61,237 bases of DNA from Acidobacteriota bacterium. GTDB taxonomy: Bacteria > Acidobacteriota > Blastocatellia > Pyrinomonadales > Pyrinomonadaceae. Location: the NCBI GenBank assembly GCA_003697135.1, contig RFGC01000036.1, positions 1 through 61,237 on the forward strand, in the 5' to 3' direction. Numbering within the stretch: the stretch's first letter is position 1; every line of letters begins with the position of its first letter. Positions 43,315-51,922 of the stretch are shown here, one piece after another. A program made the position numbers and the translations under genes. The notes under the pieces are model-generated. The model was not told where the DNA came from. It searched no databases and saw only the letters and a list, made by a program, of their open reading frames with translations.

Positions 43315-44304
43315 CTACAGTCTGTATATGCCTCCAAATTTTCTTATCTCCTCTCCTGTCTCTATATCCCAGAGCCTGAGGGTGCTATCCTCATTTCCAG
43401 ATAATGCATACTTGCCATCTGGGGAAATGACTACGGAGCGAACTTGACCTGTATTTCCCTTGAATGTCCTCAACTCCCTGCCTGTCTCTATATCCCAGAG
43501 TTTGAGGGTGCTATCATAGCTTCCAGATAATGCATACCTGCCATCTGGAGAAAAGGTTACGGAGTAAACCCAATCTTCATGACCCTCAAATGTCCTTATC
43601 TCTTTGCCTGTTTTTATATCCCAGAGCTTGACAGCCTTATCTGCACTTCCGGACAACGCATACTTACCATCTGGAGAAAAAGCTACCGAATGGACCTCAT
43701 TTATATGCCATCCAACTGTCCTTATCTCCCTGCCTGTCTTTATATCCCAGAGCCTGAGGGTGCTATCCCCACTTCCAGATAATGCATATCTACCATCCGG
43801 AGAAATAGCTACAGAGTAAACTCTCATTCCATGCCCCTTGAACGTTCTCATCAGCCTTCCTGTCTTTATATCCCAAAGCTTAAGGGTGTTATCCTCACTT
43901 CCAGATAATGCATACCTACCATCTGGGGAAATGGCTACGGAGAGGACCCAATTTGTATGTCCCTTAAATGTCCTTATCATCTTTCCTGTCTCTATATCCC
44001 ACAGCTTGAGAGTTTTGTCATAGCTTCCGGATAACGCATACTTGCCATCTGAAGAAATAGCTACAGAGTAAACCCAATCTCCATGCCCCTCAAATGTCCT
44101 TATCTCTTTGCCTGTTTTTATATCCCAGAGCTTGAGAGTGCTATCATAACTTCCAGATAATGCATACTTGCCATCTGGGGAAATAGCTACAGAGTTAACC
44201 GAGTTCGTATGCCCTAGCTGCACAAACTCAGACTTTGCCTGTGAAAAGATATGGCTACCAGAAAGCAGGGTAATCGCCAAAACACTGAAAACTATACTTT
44301 TCAT
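43315..44304 (-). CDS. Exported WD40-repeat beta-propeller protein (seven blades)
   Basis: About 329 residues. A signal peptide (MKSIVFSVLAITLLSGSHIFS) is followed by seven near-identical 42-residue WD40 repeats of the form GH-x(4)-V-x-SVAISPDGKYALSGS-x-D-x-TLKLWDIKTG, enough for one closed propeller. The high similarity among blades points to recent internal amplification. The ORF ends in a short GGIYRL where an eighth blade starts and decays. ATG 44304 has a strong GGAGG upstream. Partner unknown; likely periplasmic scaffold. Confidence 0.88.
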   Translation of the reverse strand: MKSIVFSVLAITLLSGSHIFSQAKSEFVQLGHTNSVNSVAISPDGKYALSGSYDSTLKLWDIKTGKEIRTFEGHGDWVYSVAISSDGKYALSGSYDKTLKLWDIETGKMIRTFKGHTNWVLSVAISPDGRYALSGSEDNTLKLWDIKTGRLMRTFKGHGMRVYSVAISPDGRYALSGSGDSTLRLWDIKTGREIRTVGWHINEVHSVAFSPDGKYALSGSADKAVKLWDIKTGKEIRTFEGHEDWVYSVTFSPDGRYALSGSYDSTLKLWDIETGRELRTFKGNTGQVRSVVISPDGKYALSGNEDSTLRLWDIETGEEIRKFGGIYRL

Positions 44305-44343
44305 TCTGCACCTCCAGAATTTACTTTCACGACTCACAGAGCC

Positions 44344-44487
44344 TTATCTTTGCTCTTTTGAAGTAGAAATTCTCCAAGAAGGGTTCTTTGTAAGATTTTT
44401 CAATCTTTCCAAAGTCTCTCCTTGAGGAAACTCAAAAGCACGGACGGTATATCTGCCCTCAATGCTTTCTTCAATTGTAAAAATCAT
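44344..44487 (-). CDS. Short HicB/UPF0150-like ORF (possibly truncated antitoxin)
   Basis: 47 codons: MIFTIEESIEGRYTVRAFEF then QGETLERLKNL. The pattern I-EE-s-EG-Y-t-vrA followed by GeTLEeLk is the N-terminal half of HicB/UPF0150 antitoxin-like domains. The usual C-terminal DNA-binding part is missing and no HicA partner is adjacent. Start lacks a strong Shine-Dalgarno. Lies 39 bp before the WD40 gene on the same strand. Could be a remnant. Confidence 0.45.
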   Translation of the reverse strand: MIFTIEESIEGRYTVRAFEFPQGETLERLKNLTKNPSWRISTSKEQR

Positions 44488-44576
44488 CTCATCTATCTGC
44501 AACTACTTTTTTCAATTTTCATGAGATTTTCATAACAACGGAAACTGAACTTTCACCGGGACTGTGAAGATAAACC

Positions 44577-44668
44577 ACTGCGACATGTCTTAGCACGTGC
44601 CGAACGCACTTTGGCAGATTTACGGCGGATAGTCAAGGTGCAGCCGAGTTGATCGCGCAAGGCGAGTT
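44577..44668 (+). pseudogene. Possible remnant of a ComM/YifB-type Mg-chelatase-like ATPase C-terminus
   Basis: In the otherwise A+T-rich gap 44488-44690 a G+C-richer stretch encodes, in one plus-strand frame, RHVLARAERTLADLRRIVKV, which resembles the conserved C-terminal helix (VLRVARTIADL) of ComM-type proteins, followed by stops. A second frame of the same DNA is also open. Weak evidence; may be coincidence. Confidence 0.25.
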
Positions 44669-44690
44669 ACTGAGACAAATTTACCGATAT

Positions 44691-45869
44691 TTAGCTTTTT
44701 GGCTGATTACTTTCTCCTTGATTTAGAAACTCAAGAATAACCTTTGCGGCTCTTTTTGAAGCTCCGCCGTGTCCAAGTGAGTCGGCAATTTGACGCAATC
44801 TTGCTCGCATACGCTGATTTTCTTTTTTATCCAGAAGCCGAAAAAGCTCGTTGGCTAAGTTTTCTGGTGTGAATTCGTCTTGAATAAGCTCTGTTGCGAC
44901 TCTTTCTTTGGCGATGAGATTAACTAAACCAAAATGTGGAACGTCAATCAAAGGGCGAAGTAACTTGTAGTTTATCCATGAAGTTTTGTAAACCACAACA
45001 AGCGGAGTGCCTATCAAAGCAGTTTCGAGTGTTGCTGTGCCGCTAGTGACTGCCGCCACATCAGCCGCATTCAAAGCATCATAGGTTTTATCATGAACGG
45101 TTATGACTTTTGCTTTTAGACTGCCGAATTTTCGCAAAACTTTTTCTTTTGCTTCCTCGACTTCCGCTTCGGTTCTTGTCGGCGCTAAAGCGTTTACAAA
45201 CTGAATTTCCGCATTTTTTCGGGACATAATCTCTGCCGTCTCGAACAAAACCGGCAAGATTCGCACAATTTCCTTATGACGACTACCACCAAGAAGAGCA
45301 ACTATCGGTGTAGTTGAATTTAATCCATGCCTCAGGCAGAATTCTTCTTTCGTCATTTTCGGCACTACATCTCGAACTAGGGGATTTCCAACGTATTCGA
45401 CTTTGCTAAATCCGTGAGCTTCATACCATGCCTTCTCAAAAGGCAAAATACTCAAAAGTAAATCAACATTGTTTTTGATGATTGATAAACGATATTTGCG
45501 CCATGCCCAAATCTGCGGTGAAATGTAGTAGATTATTTTCAGCCCGCGCTTTTTTAGTGCTTTCGCCAATTTCAGATTAAACTCAGGAAAATCAACCAGA
45601 ATAACAGCATCAGGCTTTCTTGCCGTGGCTTCATTTTTCAATTTTCGGAAAACTTTCCAGAACATCGGGAGCGATCTGGCTATTTCTGGAAGTCCGACAA
45701 CCGAAAGATTATCAGCTTGAACTACTGCTTCAACACCGCTTTGACGAAGTTTTTGCCCTGCTACGCCGAAAAATTCAAAATCGCCAAGTTCTTTTAGTCT
45801 CTCAACAAGCCTTGCCGCATGAGCATCGCCCGAATCCTCACCAACAACTATCATCAGCCGATATTTCAT
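44691..45869 (-). CDS. lpxB: Lipid-A-disaccharide synthase LpxB
   Basis: Peripheral inner-membrane GT19 glycosyltransferase that joins lipid X and UDP-diacylglucosamine to make the lipid A disaccharide. 392 residues; N-terminal VGEDSGDAHAARLV (family: GExSGD), then PDAVILVDFPEFNLKLAK, YYISPQIWAWR (about 116-126), and LLGGSRHKEI. All are LpxB signatures. Implies a lipid A-containing outer membrane. Other lpx genes are absent nearby, so it stands apart from the usual lpxA-fabZ cluster. Confidence 0.95.
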   Translation of the reverse strand: MKYRLMIVVGEDSGDAHAARLVERLKELGDFEFFGVAGQKLRQSGVEAVVQADNLSVVGLPEIARSLPMFWKVFRKLKNEATARKPDAVILVDFPEFNLKLAKALKKRGLKIIYYISPQIWAWRKYRLSIIKNNVDLLLSILPFEKAWYEAHGFSKVEYVGNPLVRDVVPKMTKEEFCLRHGLNSTTPIVALLGGSRHKEIVRILPVLFETAEIMSRKNAEIQFVNALAPTRTEAEVEEAKEKVLRKFGSLKAKVITVHDKTYDALNAADVAAVTSGTATLETALIGTPLVVVYKTSWINYKLLRPLIDVPHFGLVNLIAKERVATELIQDEFTPENLANELFRLLDKKENQRMRARLRQIADSLGHGGASKRAAKVILEFLNQGESNQPKS

Positions 45870-45994
45870 CTTTTCAGATCCAAACCAAACTCGATTTTCT
45901 TCAAAAGCATCATACTAAAAAGTTCAAGCGCTTGATATACTAGCATTTTGCGCTTAAAATCTAGAATTTAACTTATTGGGAGGAATTATAATCG

Positions 45995-48565
45995 GTGAGA
46001 TTTCGCATAGTACTGTTTTTTGTTTTTTTGCTTATCTTCGCATCATCATCAAAAGCTCAACTTGACGCTGTTATAGCACAAATAACTAACTCTCCGAGAG
46101 AATCTTTTGTTACAGGCATCTCTGGTGACGGACGTTTTGTCGTCATAGAATCAACAGGAAACATTGCAACCTACAATCCGAGAAATGAAGACGGTAACAG
46201 AGAGATTTTTCTTTTTGATTATGCACAAAGGCAGATTTTTCAGATCACAAACACAAAAAGCCTTTTGAATGACCCAACAAAGCCTCCGAGCTTTGACAAT
46301 ATCAAGGTTGAAATCGCAAATGAGCGTCCTGTTATCAGTAATGATGGACGTTGGATTGTTTTCAGTTCAAACGCAACTTGCTCTTATCCGGGCAATCCAA
46401 ATGCGAATCCACCTATTCCGCCCATAGACCCTTCTGCCACGACAAATCCCGGCAACTTCGATCCGAATACTACTTCAACCTCTTTCCCTTGCAATTTGCC
46501 GGGTCCAAACAATACTGTCACCAATAACCTCGTCAATGACGGTAACACCGAAATTTGGCTCTATCAGATTCCGGTAGTTCCGCCTGTGGATTTGTCAAGC
46601 GGTGATGAAGTTCCTTTCGTTGACTTAAGCACAGGCACTTTCATAAGAGTAACAAACACGCTTCCGAGTCATCTTCCCATACCAGGGACTTCAACTTCCC
46701 AAGCTGTTATAGCTAACGATAACCGCGATGCAAGTATCAATGATAACGGCAATGTTATAGCTTTTATCTCAAACCGTGATCTAGTGCCTTGTCCAACAAC
46801 ACCATCACCAACCTGTGGAAACGCTTATCCGGACTTCGATAATCCTGAAGTTTATGTTTATGTCCGCAGTGCCAACAATTTGACTCAAATAACCGCAACA
46901 CCACGCGGAACTATTCTGAAACCCATCTACAACGTAAACCCAAACATATCGGGCAATGGGCTAAGAGTCTCGTTTCTGAGCAATGCTGATAACCCAATCG
47001 TCGGAATGAGCGGCGGAAACAATAGCGATAACTCAGACGAGATTTTTTATGCTGATCTCGATGTAAACGGCAACCCCACAGGCGTCAAAAGACAAGTTAC
47101 CCAAACATCAGCCACTCAATCGAATGATTTTGTTAATATCTTCAGCTATGGAAGAAGAATGAGCCGCGATGGAAGATTCATCGCTTTTGAATCTTTTGCA
47201 GACCTGACAAACGAAAATAATGGCAACAACTACAATGCCTCTGCTGTGTTTGTGTTCGATGCTAACGCAACGACGAATCCTTTTAGACGCATTGGACCAC
47301 GCGCTGACGCTGATCCGGGCGCCTCGCAAGGCGACGTTTTGCGTTTCCCGACCTTCACCGATTATGACTCGAACGGAACTCCTGCAACAGTTATACTGAC
47401 AACGCGTCTTAACATAACATCAAACGGCACGATTCCATCAAATCCGCAAGATGGCTTAAATCCTGATCCAGCGCGCCCATCGCAAATTTACTCTTATGAT
47501 CTTTCGCAACCTCCTTCTTCAGCCACATTTACGAGAATTTCAAAGTTTCCCGTAGGCTTGACCGTAGTAAGCACACAAGCCTATGCAAGCAATTCTTTCC
47601 GACGAATGGCATTTAGTTTCGCACAATCGGAACTAGGAACTGGCAACTTCGATTTTGTCACTGAAAGCTACTATCTCTTGACGCCAGTTGTTACAACAAC
47701 GGCTGTTGCAAACTTTAGCTTTGCAACGGGAGCCAGCCGACTAGCAGTTTCTCCTTCGCCAGTTCCGACTCCATCACCTTCACCAACACCAACGCCCACA
47801 CCATCACCATCTCCTTCACCAACTCCAACTCCTACGCCCATAACTCCGCCTGCTGTTCAAGGACTTTCTCCGGGAATGCTCGCTATAGTGAATTTCGACA
47901 GCAGCGTAATAAAGCCAATACCAAACAAAACAGCAGTAGGTTCTCTTTCACGAAGCCCACAACTACCGATAGAGCTTGCAGGTGTTACGATGACCATAGG
48001 CGGTGCAACCGTAGGACTTAAATCCGTTAGCCGCAGAGAAATCGTCTTTGTTGTGCCTCTAGGACTTTCAGCGGGTTCGTCGGGTGCTTCGAGTTATCCT
48101 TTCGTGATTAACAATAACGGAGTGGTCTATAAAGGAACGGTTACAATTGTCCCGTCGCGTCCCGATATTTTCACAACTTTGCCTGCACCGGGACCAAACG
48201 GAAGAGCCAGAGCACAAAATATCACAAACCGCGTTCCTACGACCGAACCTTTCACCGTCACAACGATAAAGATAAAAGGCGGTAGAAGAGTGCCTACGGT
48301 CTTGAGACTCTACGTCACCGGGGTTGCCAATCTCAGTAGTAGCATAGCTAACCTTGTTGTTCGCATAAAGGATCAGAGAATAACGGTTCTTATCTCACCT
48401 GACAACATCAAGCAAGTGGAACCGGGCGTTTATGCGATTGATTTTCAGCTACTGCCGGGCTTGGCAGGCGCAGGTGATTGTCCCGTTGTCGTATCAGTTG
48501 CCGTTGCAGGGCAAGAATACTCAAGCCGACTTGATGATACAGCGCCGAGAATTAGCATTCTTTGA
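45995..48565 (+). CDS. Secreted TolB-like beta-propeller protein with Pro-rich linker and Solibacter-type C-terminal domain
   Basis: 856 residues. Signal peptide ending near SSKAQ (about 22). The propeller part (about 25-560) has repeated SxDGRFVxF-type strands (VISNDGRWIVFSS, MSRDGRFIAFES). Residues about 585-620 are a P-T-S linker (PTPSPSPTPTPTPSPSP). The C-terminal domain (about 625-850) resembles the acidobacterial Solibacter-type domain (LSPGMLAIV, VPLGL). Extracellular, function unknown. GTG 45995 is supported by GGGAGGA upstream. Divergent from lpxB. Confidence 0.82.
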   Translation: MRFRIVLFFVFLLIFASSSKAQLDAVIAQITNSPRESFVTGISGDGRFVVIESTGNIATYNPRNEDGNREIFLFDYAQRQIFQITNTKSLLNDPTKPPSFDNIKVEIANERPVISNDGRWIVFSSNATCSYPGNPNANPPIPPIDPSATTNPGNFDPNTTSTSFPCNLPGPNNTVTNNLVNDGNTEIWLYQIPVVPPVDLSSGDEVPFVDLSTGTFIRVTNTLPSHLPIPGTSTSQAVIANDNRDASINDNGNVIAFISNRDLVPCPTTPSPTCGNAYPDFDNPEVYVYVRSANNLTQITATPRGTILKPIYNVNPNISGNGLRVSFLSNADNPIVGMSGGNNSDNSDEIFYADLDVNGNPTGVKRQVTQTSATQSNDFVNIFSYGRRMSRDGRFIAFESFADLTNENNGNNYNASAVFVFDANATTNPFRRIGPRADADPGASQGDVLRFPTFTDYDSNGTPATVILTTRLNITSNGTIPSNPQDGLNPDPARPSQIYSYDLSQPPSSATFTRISKFPVGLTVVSTQAYASNSFRRMAFSFAQSELGTGNFDFVTESYYLLTPVVTTTAVANFSFATGASRLAVSPSPVPTPSPSPTPTPTPSPSPSPTPTPTPITPPAVQGLSPGMLAIVNFDSSVIKPIPNKTAVGSLSRSPQLPIELAGVTMTIGGATVGLKSVSRREIVFVVPLGLSAGSSGASSYPFVINNNGVVYKGTVTIVPSRPDIFTTLPAPGPNGRARAQNITNRVPTTEPFTVTTIKIKGGRRVPTVLRLYVTGVANLSSSIANLVVRIKDQRITVLISPDNIKQVEPGVYAIDFQLLPGLAGAGDCPVVVSVAVAGQEYSSRLDDTAPRISIL

Positions 48566-48632
48566 TTGAATCTGATTGAGCTTAAGCATCCTCTTCTGGC
48601 AACTATCGAGCTTTAGGCGCTTTTGATGTCCT

Positions 48633-49916
48633 ATGAACCTGAGCTATAGAGAGCTATTGAAAAGCAATGAAAACTTCCGTTTACTTTTCCTTGGGCAACT
48701 CGTCTCTGAACTTGGAAATTGGTTTAACTACATTGCAGGACTTGGCTTAATTAGAGTAGTTTCAGGAGCTTCGCCCGAAGCGGCAGGAATTTTGCTTTTG
48801 TGTAGAACCTTACCATGGGCACTTCTGATGCCCTTTGCAGGGACTTGCGCCGACCTATTTTCACGCCGAACAATAATGCTCATAACTGATATTTTACGCG
48901 CTTTTCTAGCACTAGTTTTTCTTTTTGTTGATTCACATGAAGACTTATGGATTGCTTACACAGGTTCTCTACTTCTTTCAGGTGCATCAGCATTTTTCGA
49001 CGGTGCCAAAAATGCCGCTGTTCCGAACCTTTCAGGCAAAGAAGGTCTGCTTTCTGCCACAGCCTTAATGTTTTCGTCTAGATTTCTGTTTATGGCTATT
49101 GGTGCGGCACTAGGCGGTGTCACTTCAGCTTTTTTTGGGTATGAAGTTGCTTTCGTAATCAATTCTGTCTCGTTTTTAGTTTCAGCCGCTTCAATTCTTC
49201 TGATTCCGGAAAATGCAATGCATGAAAATAAAGTGACAGCTTCCTATTCACCAAAACAAACTCACCGTCAAACTAATTCGTTTTTCGACGAACTCGCCGA
49301 AGGTTTTCGTTATACGCTTGCCAATCCTTTTGCTTTGACTATTCTTTTGATGAACATAATTTGGGCTATGGGCGGTGGTGCGACCTTTTTGGTTTTTGAA
49401 GGTCTGGCGGTGCAAGTCTTTTCAGCACAAGGCAAAAACACCGATACGGTTGTATCGTTCTTGATGACCGCAAACGGCATAGGTTTGACAATCGGAATGC
49501 TTATCGCTCATCGTATTGGCTCCTATGTGGAATCGAGAAAGATAGAGATAAGCTTTATAGGATGGGCACTTGTTGCGCATGGCATTTTCTTCGCTTTGGC
49601 AGGTCTTACGAATTTCCTTCCTTTAGCGGCTTTCCTTGTGATGCTCTCGCGAGCTATTGTCGGAGTCGAATATGCCGTTCAAGAAACAATGTTTCAAAGG
49701 TCCTTGCCTGATTACATTCGCGGGCGCATCTCAACGCTTGACAGAGGTGCCGAAGTTACTGTTTTCAGCTTGGCTAGTTATCTGGCAGGCGTTTCGTTAA
49801 ACTTCATTTCCGCTCCTTTTTTGGCGATTCTTGCAGGATTTTTTACCAGCATCTCAGGTGTTTTCTGGTTCGTGAGAATGAAAAACCAAGAGATCAAAGC
49901 ACTGCGTTACTCTTAA
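48633..49916 (+). CDS. MFS transporter (EntS-like exporter group)
   Basis: 427 residues with about 12 hydrophobic segments. The first loop LGQLVSELGNWFNYIAGLGL and the motif-A-like loop FAGTCADLFSRRTIMLITD fit the MFS_3/enterobactin-exporter-like subgroup. Likely exports small molecules or siderophore-like compounds; substrate unknown. Follows the propeller gene by 67 bp. The next gene on this strand starts 460 bp later. Confidence 0.88.
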   Translation: MNLSYRELLKSNENFRLLFLGQLVSELGNWFNYIAGLGLIRVVSGASPEAAGILLLCRTLPWALLMPFAGTCADLFSRRTIMLITDILRAFLALVFLFVDSHEDLWIAYTGSLLLSGASAFFDGAKNAAVPNLSGKEGLLSATALMFSSRFLFMAIGAALGGVTSAFFGYEVAFVINSVSFLVSAASILLIPENAMHENKVTASYSPKQTHRQTNSFFDELAEGFRYTLANPFALTILLMNIIWAMGGGATFLVFEGLAVQVFSAQGKNTDTVVSFLMTANGIGLTIGMLIAHRIGSYVESRKIEISFIGWALVAHGIFFALAGLTNFLPLAAFLVMLSRAIVGVEYAVQETMFQRSLPDYIRGRISTLDRGAEVTVFSLASYLAGVSLNFISAPFLAILAGFFTSISGVFWFVRMKNQEIKALRYS

Positions 49917-50075
49917 AAAAACACAATCAGTTTGTCTTTCAACTCTGTATTCCTCTCAACCTCGTTTAGGCACTTTGTCACTTCATCTAAAATCAACCAA
50001 ATTCGCTCAGAGACTTTCTCATAGAAGACTCGCTCAAAAACATTAAACAAAGTTCGACATACCTTCACCTAAAAA

Positions 50076-50243
50076 CGTTATCAGACGCAAAAATCGCTTT
50101 GAAGTGACATGTGATCGAAGTTCTTGCGTTACAGGTTGAAAGAAAAAACCAGAAAACAACATAAAATCCGACAACGTTATCAGACGCGTTACCTTTTCAA
50201 ATCTCAAGTTATTTTTGTTGATTTACCATCCGTTATCAGACGC
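50076..50243. repeat. Three copies of the 13-mer CGTTATCAGACGC in the gap before the ECF sigma gene
   Basis: Identical copies at 50076-50088, 50175-50187 and 50231-50243, all in plus orientation, with unrelated flanks. The ends GCGT/ACGC are partly self-complementary when the preceding base is G. Five more copies occur at 57264-57426 and I saw none elsewhere. The remaining 49917-50376 gap shows no ORF, RNA or clear promoter that I could identify. Confidence 0.85.
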
Positions 50244-50376
50244 ATATCTAAAGCAATCTCGAATTCAGAATTTTGATTTTCAGGCATGTGTAACTATTTT
50301 TATTCGCTAATTGTCTATTCGTTTTGAAAGCGAGTGTTCGGAAGATTGAAATTTTGGCTTTTCTTAGAGGGCGAAA

Positions 50377-51033
50377 GTGAATATCATCGTAGCTGAAAGC
50401 AGTAAGATTAAGGACAAAGCAAAGGAGCAGTTTTTGAATTACGAGGAGCTTTCCGATGCTGAGCTGGTAGAAATGAGTTGTAATGGCGATGAATACGCTT
50501 TCGCAGAGATTGTTCGCCGATACAGTCCAAGAGTTTTTTTGTTTGTAGGTAAATTTTTTCGTCAACATAGCGTAATTGAAGAGATCGCTCAGGACATTTT
50601 CTTGCGTATTTATGTGCAACTTAGAACCTTCGCAAATCGAGGTTCTTTTGAAGGCTGGCTAACGAGAATAACTGTAAATACTTGCATCAATCAGCTACGA
50701 TCAACTAAAAGAGAAACAGAGCTAACCTTTTCAGCCTTAACTGACGAAGAAGCCGACTGGCTTGAAAGAAAGCTAAATAACTTTGCAACAAATCACTCGT
50801 CTGACGAAGATAGAATTGTTGCATCGAACCTTGTGAATCGAGTTTTGGAAGCGATGTCTGCTGATGATAGAGCGGTTTTAACCTTGATTGATGCCGAAGG
50901 ATACTCGGTTCGAGAAGTGGCAGAGATGATGGGCTGGAAAGAATCGAAAGTTAAAACACAAGCCTTTCGAGCTAGACGCAGAATGCGTCAAGCTATCGAA
51001 AAACTCATGAAGAAAGAAGGGAAACAAAAATGA
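50377..51033 (+). CDS. ECF-type RNA polymerase sigma factor (RpoE-like)
   Basis: 218 residues. Sigma-2 region about 50-110 (VFLFVGKFFRQHSVIEEIAQDIFLRIY, shown here in pieces: EEIAQDIFLRIY and FEGWLTRITVNTCINQLRS) and sigma-4 about 150-205 (GYSVREVAEMMGWKESKVKT, then FRARRRMRQAI). Its gene overlaps the anti-sigma gene by 4 bp, the usual ECF pair. Start GTG 50377 has GAGGGCG upstream; TTG 50434 has an equally good AAGGAG, so the N-terminus is open. Confidence 0.92.
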   Translation: MNIIVAESSKIKDKAKEQFLNYEELSDAELVEMSCNGDEYAFAEIVRRYSPRVFLFVGKFFRQHSVIEEIAQDIFLRIYVQLRTFANRGSFEGWLTRITVNTCINQLRSTKRETELTFSALTDEEADWLERKLNNFATNHSSDEDRIVASNLVNRVLEAMSADDRAVLTLIDAEGYSVREVAEMMGWKESKVKTQAFRARRRMRQAIEKLMKKEGKQK

Positions 51034-51491
51034 AACACATCACTGAAATTTTGGACGAAAAGCCTTTTGCCGAGCTAACGGCAGAGGAATTGCAAACAAT
51101 CAAAGCACACTGTAAAGCGTGCTTGAGTTGTGAAAATGCGTTTCGTGCAGCGCTTATCTCTTTTGAACTTTTGCAAGCAAAACGCATGGAACAAGCGATG
51201 CCGTCGCCGTTTTTCCATACACGAGTGCTTGCCGCAATAAACCGAGAAAGGACAAAGGTTTCACAAGTTTTCACTCTTTGGTGGCGAGCTTCAGCGCCAA
51301 TTATTGCGCTACTTTTGCTGTTTGTAATCAGCCTTCTCGGTTTGACAATTATGCTACCTTCATCCGAAGATGAGTTTTCAACTTCGGAAATAATCTCAAC
51401 AGAGATGGCAATAACCGATAAAAGGCAAGCCTCTGAATTGACAAACGATGAAGTATTCCGGGCAATTTATGGAAATGAGAGAAGGAAATAG
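51030..51491 (+). CDS. Anti-sigma factor, zinc-finger type, single membrane anchor
   Basis: 153 residues. The cytoplasmic part has an HCKACLSC site (H-x3-C-x2-C), the zf-HC2 zinc finger of ECF anti-sigmas, though the usual fourth ligand upstream is not obvious. One membrane segment lies at about 87-110 (IIALLLLFVISLLGLTIML). The short periplasmic tail is Ser/Thr/Glu-rich. Overlaps sigma by 4 bp (ATGA). It would hold the sigma factor inactive until an envelope signal arrives. Confidence 0.82.
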   Translation: MKHITEILDEKPFAELTAEELQTIKAHCKACLSCENAFRAALISFELLQAKRMEQAMPSPFFHTRVLAAINRERTKVSQVFTLWWRASAPIIALLLLFVISLLGLTIMLPSSEDEFSTSEIISTEMAITDKRQASELTNDEVFRAIYGNERRK

Positions 51492-51495
51492 TTTT

Positions 51496-51867
51496 ATGGA
51501 AATCAGAAGGAATCTTACATGGCAAGTTAGAGTGCTAGCTTTGGTAATTTTTTTGCTGGGCTTCATAGCTGGCGGCTTATCTTTCAACGCCTATAACGTC
51601 TGGTTTGGAAGCCGCAAGAGCATGTCAAAGGAAGAGAAGTATCGGCAAATTTTGGATAAGCTAGATTTGAGCGAACAGCAGCGAGCGGAAGTTGAAAAAA
51701 TTATTAGTGAAACGCGCGAAGAAATCCAAGCACTTCGCCGAGAGACCGAGCCTAAAATCAGAGAAATCCGCAATCGCACCTCAGAAAAGATGCAAAAAGT
51801 CTTAACACAACAGCAATGGGAAAAATTCCAACAGTTACACGAACAAGCTTTTTCACGGAAAAACTAG
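51496..51867 (+). CDS. Spy/CpxP-like periplasmic sensor or chaperone protein
   Basis: About 123 residues. One membrane segment (about 12-35) then a charged helical region with LDLSEQQRAEVEKII and TQQQWEKFQQL, the pattern of Spy/CpxP and heavy-metal-resistance sensors. Third gene of sigma, anti-sigma, Spy-like. ATG 51496 is supported by AAGGA upstream. Likely senses or relieves envelope stress and may tune the anti-sigma (inference). Confidence 0.78.
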   Translation: MEIRRNLTWQVRVLALVIFLLGFIAGGLSFNAYNVWFGSRKSMSKEEKYRQILDKLDLSEQQRAEVEKIISETREEIQALRRETEPKIREIRNRTSEKMQKVLTQQQWEKFQQLHEQAFSRKN

Positions 51868-51922
51868 TCAAAAGTCATATCCTAACAAGGATTTCCAAAA
51901 ATAGAATGTCAACTCGTTATCT

